Positions 58,424 through 64,000 of a stretch of DNA of 64,000 bases are shown here, piece after piece. The DNA lies in the NCBI GenBank assembly GCA_029961685.1, contig JARWKL010000013.1, forward strand, positions 26,442,922-26,506,921, in the 5' to 3' direction. Under the pieces are notes generated by a model, which worked only from the letters and a program-made list of their open reading frames with translations, did no database searches and was not told the origin of the DNA. Position numbers and translations under genes: made by a program. The DNA is from Aristolochia californica. Taxonomy: Eukaryota > Streptophyta > Magnoliopsida > Piperales > Aristolochiaceae. Numbering within the stretch: position 1 is the first letter of the stretch; every line of letters begins with the position of its first letter.

Positions 58424-61400
58424 TCAATATTCATCTGATGATCCTCCACCCCCATCGTCATCTGATGATCTGCCACCCCCATCGTCATCTGATGATCCGC
58501 CAAAATGAACAGCCGGTGCGTTCCCCAGCAAGGTATTCAGAAATCGTGTTCGACTCCAACCTCTTGCACCCAGCTGCCTTGATTGTCTAATTCTGGCAAT
58601 GAGAGCTAGCCATCCACCTCCAGAGGCGCTTGGACGGGTAGAACAGTCAGTTTGTGGACAGTACTTCAGTAAGCAGCTCTGACCAGCACTCGGAATTTTA
58701 ACATCAAATACAGGAGGAAGAGGTCGACCCATAACTTGCACATGACTCACACTACATCAGAGTAAAAACCCACATACAATCAGAAACAACATTTAGAAGG
58801 GCAATGATAGAATCCATTTCATTTAATTCTCAGTGATAGAAGCTCCAAATACTGAGACGACAATCCACAAATAAGATGATCATTGTTGAAGAGGAGATGA
58901 CTATTACATGATTCTCACAATAAGAAATCTCTTATAACCGGAATTAATATGGGGGAGTCTTACAAGAGTCTCATAGAAGGAGGTTTCACAAAAGAGTTTC
59001 AGTTTAAAGGTATTTTAGTTATATTAGTTTTCTATTTAGGTTCAGTTATTTAATTATGCTAAGACTTGTCTTTAAGTGTTAGACTTTGAGTGTAATTGGG
59101 ACAAGGGTAGTTTAATTATAATTGGACTCTACTATTTTCCTCTATTTGTACTCATATTACATAGTTAATGAAGTTTTTCTCTTTTCCAACTGGCATAAAT
59201 TTGACTTTGCAAGTCGTAACACAGAACATCATCCTAAAGGTACTAACCATATGTAGTACAGACCATCCATCTCCTGTTTCTGGACTCTACCTAGAAGCTC
59301 AATCTGCAGAATCCCTCCGATACACAGAACAGGCTGTGGCAGCTTAAATGTTTGCAAGGAATTCTCCTGTCCATACAAAGAACAATTTAAGCAATCAAAC
59401 TTTTTGTAGATAAAAGGGTTAACATGACAAGCAATTCCCTCAAAAGTTACTAAACAAAACATTATTCCTAAACCACAAAAAGGCCATTTGTCAAACATAA
59501 GATATAATGTTCAGCATCATTTCAAAAAAAAAGATCTAATGTTTGTACATATCCAAATCCAAGATAATGACAGTTGTACAGAGTAATTCAGTATGTAAAA
59601 GTTAGAATGTATGGACAATCACAGCAAGAAAAGATTAAGCATTCTTTCACATCAAATATTAAATTGATTTTTATTTCAGATCCATTTTGTTATGGATCAA
59701 ACATGGATGTTGAAAATGCTTGGTTCTATGTGGGTTTCTTGCTGTCACAGACAAAGGAAGCCAGGATGAATTGATAGAGTAGTCCATAGGAAAAAGAGAG
59801 TCCTGTGTGGGTTCTCTAAGAGAAGTCCAGTGGTTCTACAGAAGACTACAAAGTCAAAAAAAAGCCAAAAAAAAAAAAGGATGGAATTAAAGACAGGAGA
59901 CAGTATTAGTGAACAGTCCAAAAAAGAAACTGCAGGTCAGATGTTTCCTAATCTCTGGATTCTTACGTCTTTAAAACACAGGCACAGGAATAGAGCAACC
60001 ACCAGATGGCAGTTTATGTCAGAGAGAAGGTAACATAGAAAACAAAGAGTGTTAGACGATGTGAAATGTAAGCCAGTAAGTAAATTTTCTCTAGGCTTTC
60101 TTCAACATTGCAGTTGCTGTAGGATAGATGTTTTCTCTAAGCCAGTAACAACTCAACAATGTCAAAAGACATCAACCAGTCCAAACTTCAAGTTAAGCCA
60201 ACAAACGAAAGGAATTGCTACTGAGAGTTCCAAGGACAATACAGAACAAGTCTATTATCAATGTGGAGACGCAGACCATTATCCTACTAGGAGCCTCTAA
60301 AGAAGGGCCGAAGATGAAGATGAAGATGAAGAGAAATGTGATGGCGAATGCCTTGTTCATGTGCTCGAAGGAGCGAGGGAGGAGCATGGTGTTGAGCCAA
60401 GAGATAAGATGGCTCACATGAATGTTGTGAGGTGAATGGTTATTCAAGCCTAAGAGTGAATATAACTGAAGGAGAACAAAGATTTTCCACATACTAAGTG
60501 TGGCAATAAGAACTGCAAAGTGATCATTGATACGTGCAGTTCCATGACCCAAAAATGCCATTGAAAGGCTAGGTTTGAAACCTGTCCGCACCCACATCCT
60601 TAAGAAGTGGCTGGGGTTGACCAAACAACCATTCCAGTCAACCAAAGGAGTTTAGTGCCTTTGCAATTTGCTGCCTATACTGATTGCACATAGTGTGATG
60701 TTGTTCCCATGGACATTGCACATATCCTTTTAGGCAGACCACGGATTTTTTATCTAAATGTCGCTCATTAGGGAGGTCAAATATTTATGTGTTTCTTTAT
60801 AAAGGGCAGTGATAAAGGTTAACCCCTCTAAACCCAAGGAAGTGAAAAAACATCCCAAAGAAATCTAGTGAACCCAACAAAGGTTTCGACATGTGCTCAA
60901 TCATAAGCAGTTTGAATGGAAGCAAGAAAGCATGGTGAACTATTAGCATTAGTGGCAAAAAAAGTTTGTGAACCTCAAGACAACAGTGACCATGATATAC
61001 ATGAGGAGGAGAATCAAATGGTTGCCAAATATTCTGATGTCGTCCCACATGACCTGCCTAATGAGTTGCCACCACTGCACGACACACAACACACCATTGA
61101 CCTCAATGCTGAGTTCATCCTTACCCAATTTGCCCTATTATAAGAAGAATCATGCAGAGCATGCCGAATTATAGAGATCGATAGATGAATTATTTACTTC
61201 ACTAGAGAAAACCTTAGTCCTTGTACAGTACCTCCCTTTTTGCTCCAAGAAAGATGAGAGCCAGCACAAGTGTCAATAGTTGGCCATTAACAAAATTATT
61301 GTGAAGTAGAGATTCTCAATTTCTTGATTTGACAATATACTTGAATGATGACAGGACTTGAAATATTTCTTAAGATGGATTTAAAGAGTGGTTATCATCA

Positions 61401-63939
61401 AATCCCCATTAGACCTGGTGATGGGTGGAAGATAGACTTCAGGACAAAGGATGATAAATAAGAGTGGCTAGTCATGCTTTTCGGGTTGAATAATGCACCA
61501 AACACATTCATGAGAGTTATGACCCAAGTGTTTTGGCCATTCATTGGTGAGTCTTGGTCATCTTCTTTGACGACATTCTCATCTATAGCAAAACATGAGA
61601 TAGCACCTCATTTATTTGGGGAAGGCGTTTGGAATTTTTGAGACTCCACATAAACCTTAAGATTTGCGCCTTCATGAGCTCTCAAGTCAACTTTTTGGGT
61701 TTTGCTATGTCTGTCACAGATGTGTTTATCAACCTCAAGAAAGTCAAAGCTATTAGAAATTGACCCAAACACTCCAATGAACATGAAGTTAGGAGCTTCC
61801 ATGGATTCGCGTCCTTCTACCATAGGTTTAAATGTGGTTTTAGCATCATTATAGCTCCCATTACTGATTGCATCAAAATAGGAGAGTTCAAATGGTTTAG
61901 AGCTCAAGTCCATTCTACCAGTCATTATCATATGCAAAGGTGGCATCGAATGGAAGTCCTCTCGGCAGGAAAAGCCAGATGATCACGGGAAGTGAGAAGG
62001 TGGTGGTGGCTGAACCTAAGAACATCAAGGAAACAAATCGATTTCCTGCAACACTGGCTAGTTGGAACTTTGAGGAGAGACAACTTGGACCCCAAGGTCC
62101 CCGCTCAATGGGCTCGGGATAATTGGAATTTATCACAACCCTTGGTCGTCTCCTTCCTGGGACCTTTAAATTTATGTTTGTTCTTGCATTGTAGGATGAC
62201 CCCTGTTGGTTATCTCCTGCCATGATATTGGCCTAGGCTTTATAGTCTCAGACCTCCATCGCTAGAGGCCACCATAGCCCAAGCAAATTGGTACACTGTT
62301 AGAAACATCCCCTTGGAACTGCAGAGCGAGAATTTGCTGAGAGCAACTACAGAGTCAATCTGCACTCTTGGAGAAATCAACGAAGGGACTTTGGAAAGGA
62401 AGCAGCAAGATAGTGCAAGACTCAAAATCATACCCTCGATCCTTGAATCGAAATCTATCATGGTAGAAACAAGCAGTAGATATAGTATCATCAACATCAG
62501 ACATGAAGGAAGACGGACATTGAAAGGAGACATCTGAATTCTCAGTTAGAAGTCAACATCACAAGGCAGATTGAATTTCAAATTCCAGAGAAGCCTTCAG
62601 ATTTGCACCCCGAGACAGCCATTCAAGCTTGTTCAAGCAACCGTGGTGGCACCTCAGCCCCAAGAAATAGCGGAGGACTGCATTACTGACACAAGGTACA
62701 AGCACATTGACAACAGATCTTCAATCTCAAGGCATAGTGACATGAGTAATAGATGAGAAACATGGTAACATTAGGAAACGACAATTGTCAATCCCTACTC
62801 AGATTCAGAGGATGAAGCAATGGAGCCCACATTGCTCTCAAACTCAAGAAGTTGACACCATTGAAGCTCAGCAACAAAATGACTTCACAAAAAAAGAAAA
62901 TGAGAGAGCAGAAAAATCAATCGCCATAGATGAACTTCAGCCGAAAGTCAGACCACAAATCACCCAGATATATTCTCACCAACAAATCTCATGCCTAAAT
63001 CTCCCTAACCCTGGAACAATCAACTCCTTCCAAAGAATGCACTCCCTAATAGACGAGCCCTAAACTCCTTCGGCAATACCATATTTGTAAGAGAAACATT
63101 CCTTCTAAGGAACGTATAACTCCATAAGATGACATCACCATGGCAATACCATAATTGTTTTCAGGCAAACAAGAGAAACATCAAGCCCATCCAAGCAGAA
63201 AGGACAGCAATATAATTAGAACATACCTGCACCATTGGGAATTTTGGAGAAACATATGTCCATATGTAACAATCATCATCATCATCATCAAATCTCTGAG
63301 CCGCCACAACCTCCTCTTCTGAATGGCTCAATGAGTAAAAAATGTTTTTTGAAAAGCCCATCCTAAACCTCACAGCTTCCGCTGAATATATAGGATGACC
63401 AAACTGAAAATTGGCTGAAGAAAAAACAAAAATAATCATCTTTGAATTGATTAGAAAAAGGAGAATCATATCAATAATAATACTTGTTTGTTCATGAAGG
63501 GAGAAAATTAGCAATAATAAACCTTCAAATGGTTGTATGTTGACCTCCTCAATAATGCATAATTTGGAACACAAACTATATGTTAGCATTTCAGGGAGAT
63601 CAGGATCACTCTCTCCTTCGCTGGACCAATAAGAGGGTCTTTGACCCACATTATCACTTGAATCCAATGTATTCTCAATGCTTTCAGCAGGATCGTGGTC
63701 AGTGCTTGATGCACAAATCGCCACAGAAACACAATCCTCCTTTTTTATTGTAGATTTAAGTTCATGGGCTAACCGCGCAAAGACTCTATGTTCCAACACA
63801 TTCACATCCTGTTCAGTAGAACTGCTGGGTCCCACTTCTGAAGACCTCGTCACATTACTTTGCTCAACAACACAGCAGCAACACTTCAATTCAGGGAACA
63901 TTCTTGTGCATAGCTTCTTACAGAAACCATTATTAGCAA
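58424..63939 (-). CDS. F-box protein, At4g00755-like, last four exons (5' part outside window)
   Basis: Minus-strand exons are 63939-63523, 63414-63227, 59366-59248 and 58751-58424. All have AG/GT borders and compatible phases, giving 349 residues plus stop. The first exon here reads [17 protein letters not shown] and later [29 protein letters not shown] and EVNIQPFE. The second reads [16 protein letters not shown], then Asp-rich DDDDDD and [12 protein letters not shown]. The third reads [20 protein letters not shown], then [16 protein letters not shown]. The last reads [20 protein letters not shown]. These are diagnostic of the At4g00755 group, whose N-terminal F-box (SCF ubiquitin ligase adaptor) would lie upstream of 64000. 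The C-terminus ends in a repeat-derived [10 protein letters not shown] tail. The intron 59367-63226 holds a gypsy remnant. Confidence 0.88.
58431..58502 (-). repeat. 27-bp tandem repeat in the F-box gene's last exon
   Basis: Units at 58431-58457 and 58458-58484 plus a partial unit to 58502. Each encodes a Gly/Ser/Asp 9-mer on the minus strand. The repeat is in frame and extends the acidic C-terminal tail. Confidence 0.9.
58884..59228 (+). repeat. solo LTR of the N1 family in an F-box gene intron
   Basis: The stretch from about 59015 to 59190 is the reverse complement of the N1 LTRs (compare 8290-8470): TTTCTATTTA, then GTGTTAGACTTTGAGTGTAA, then GGGACAAGGGTAGTTTAATT. It starts TGTTGAAG at 58884. 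ATCAT precedes it (58879-58883) and recurs at about 59228-59232, consistent with a target duplication. Its right end is about 20 bp from the 5' splice site of the 59248-59366 exon. Confidence 0.7.
60050..61920 (+). mobile_element. Ty3/gypsy gag-pol remnant in an intron
   Basis: A gag zinc-knuckle relic ([12 protein letters not shown], near 60250) is followed by a protease relic ([11 protein letters not shown] near 60515, [17 protein letters not shown] near 60693). A pre-RT segment reads [21 protein letters not shown] (seen in parts, near 61036). Reverse transcriptase reads [15 protein letters not shown] near 61375, [14 protein letters not shown] near 61482, [11 protein letters not shown] near 61565, then VNFLGF and [15 protein letters not shown] near 61790. 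Stops and frameshifts are frequent. RNase H, integrase and LTRs were not recognised. It lies antisense to the host F-box gene. Confidence 0.85.
61921..63160. other. rest of the large intron
   Basis: Open frames such as 62313-62537 and 62785-63063 (+) are Gln/Ser-rich and match nothing I recognise. They are probably degraded retroelement sequence. TAACTCCATAAG and AATACCATA-type phrases repeat near 63080 and 63145. Confidence 0.4.
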
Positions 63940-64000
63940 CTGCAGAACAATGTCAGAAGTTGTAGAAACTCTTAAAATAAACAAACATACAAACTTGAAT

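Noticed and set aside
62785..63063. 92-residue + frame in the F-box gene intron as a gene
   Set aside because: Gln-rich, no family match, lies in a large intron full of retroelement debris, and antisense to the host gene.

Overview
This is nuclear DNA of a flowering plant, most likely a eudicot or related non-grass angiosperm; I cannot name the species. The evidence is intron-containing genes of plant-only families, an RNA polymerase III tRNA gene, and AT-rich spacers crowded with Ty1/copia, Ty3/gypsy, hAT-like and CACTA remnants.

The centre (about 11.8-43.0 kb) is a tandem array of CBF/DREB1 transcription factor genes, all on the + strand and all intronless. Six are intact: 20647-21339, 25819-26490, 28951-29580, 31336-32001, 37559-38215 and 42319-42975. 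One is a decayed copy (11877-12545). I number them psi1 and 2-7. Each intact copy has an AP2 domain flanked by the CBF signatures (KK-x-AGR-x-KF before it, a DSAW-type motif after it) and an LW-x-(F/Y) C-terminal motif. The family activates cold and dehydration genes through CRT/DRE elements (core CCGAC).

The array grew by block duplication. psi1 and copy 2 share a block at about 6.64-12.55 kb and 14.19-21.35 kb. Copies 5, 6 and 7 share another, with conserved promoter motifs. Retroelements have since landed in these blocks, so each copy serves as the empty-site control for the other: a 2.0-kb non-autonomous copia (8260-10290, TSD TGAAC) and a hAT-like element in the psi1 block, and a 4.6-kb copia (14516-19103, TSD GCTAT) in the copy-2 block. 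Copies 6 and 7 are nearly identical over about 445 bp (upstream region, leader and AP2 coding) but about 7% divergent over the rest of the coding sequence, which points to gene conversion.

Left flank (1-6.6 kb): a possible C-terminal coding end, then a gypsy element (minus strand) split by a copia element. Right flank: hairpin MITE-like repeats, a tRNA-Ile(UAU) gene (45202-45275, minus), a three-exon DUF4378-type gene (47618-50815, +), a copia remnant with a nested solo LTR (51.2-54.2 kb), a frameshifted VIT/MEB-like gene fragment (56681-57306, +) followed by a hAT MITE with a perfect 8-bp TSD, and the last four exons of an F-box gene resembling At4g00755 (58424-63939, minus; the 5' part lies outside the window). 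One of its introns carries a gypsy pol remnant.

I see no CRISPR, operon or prokaryotic system. The noteworthy biology is how this stress-regulator array evolved: conversion, promoter disruption, substitutions at key AP2 residues, and duplication with breakpoints in retroelements.
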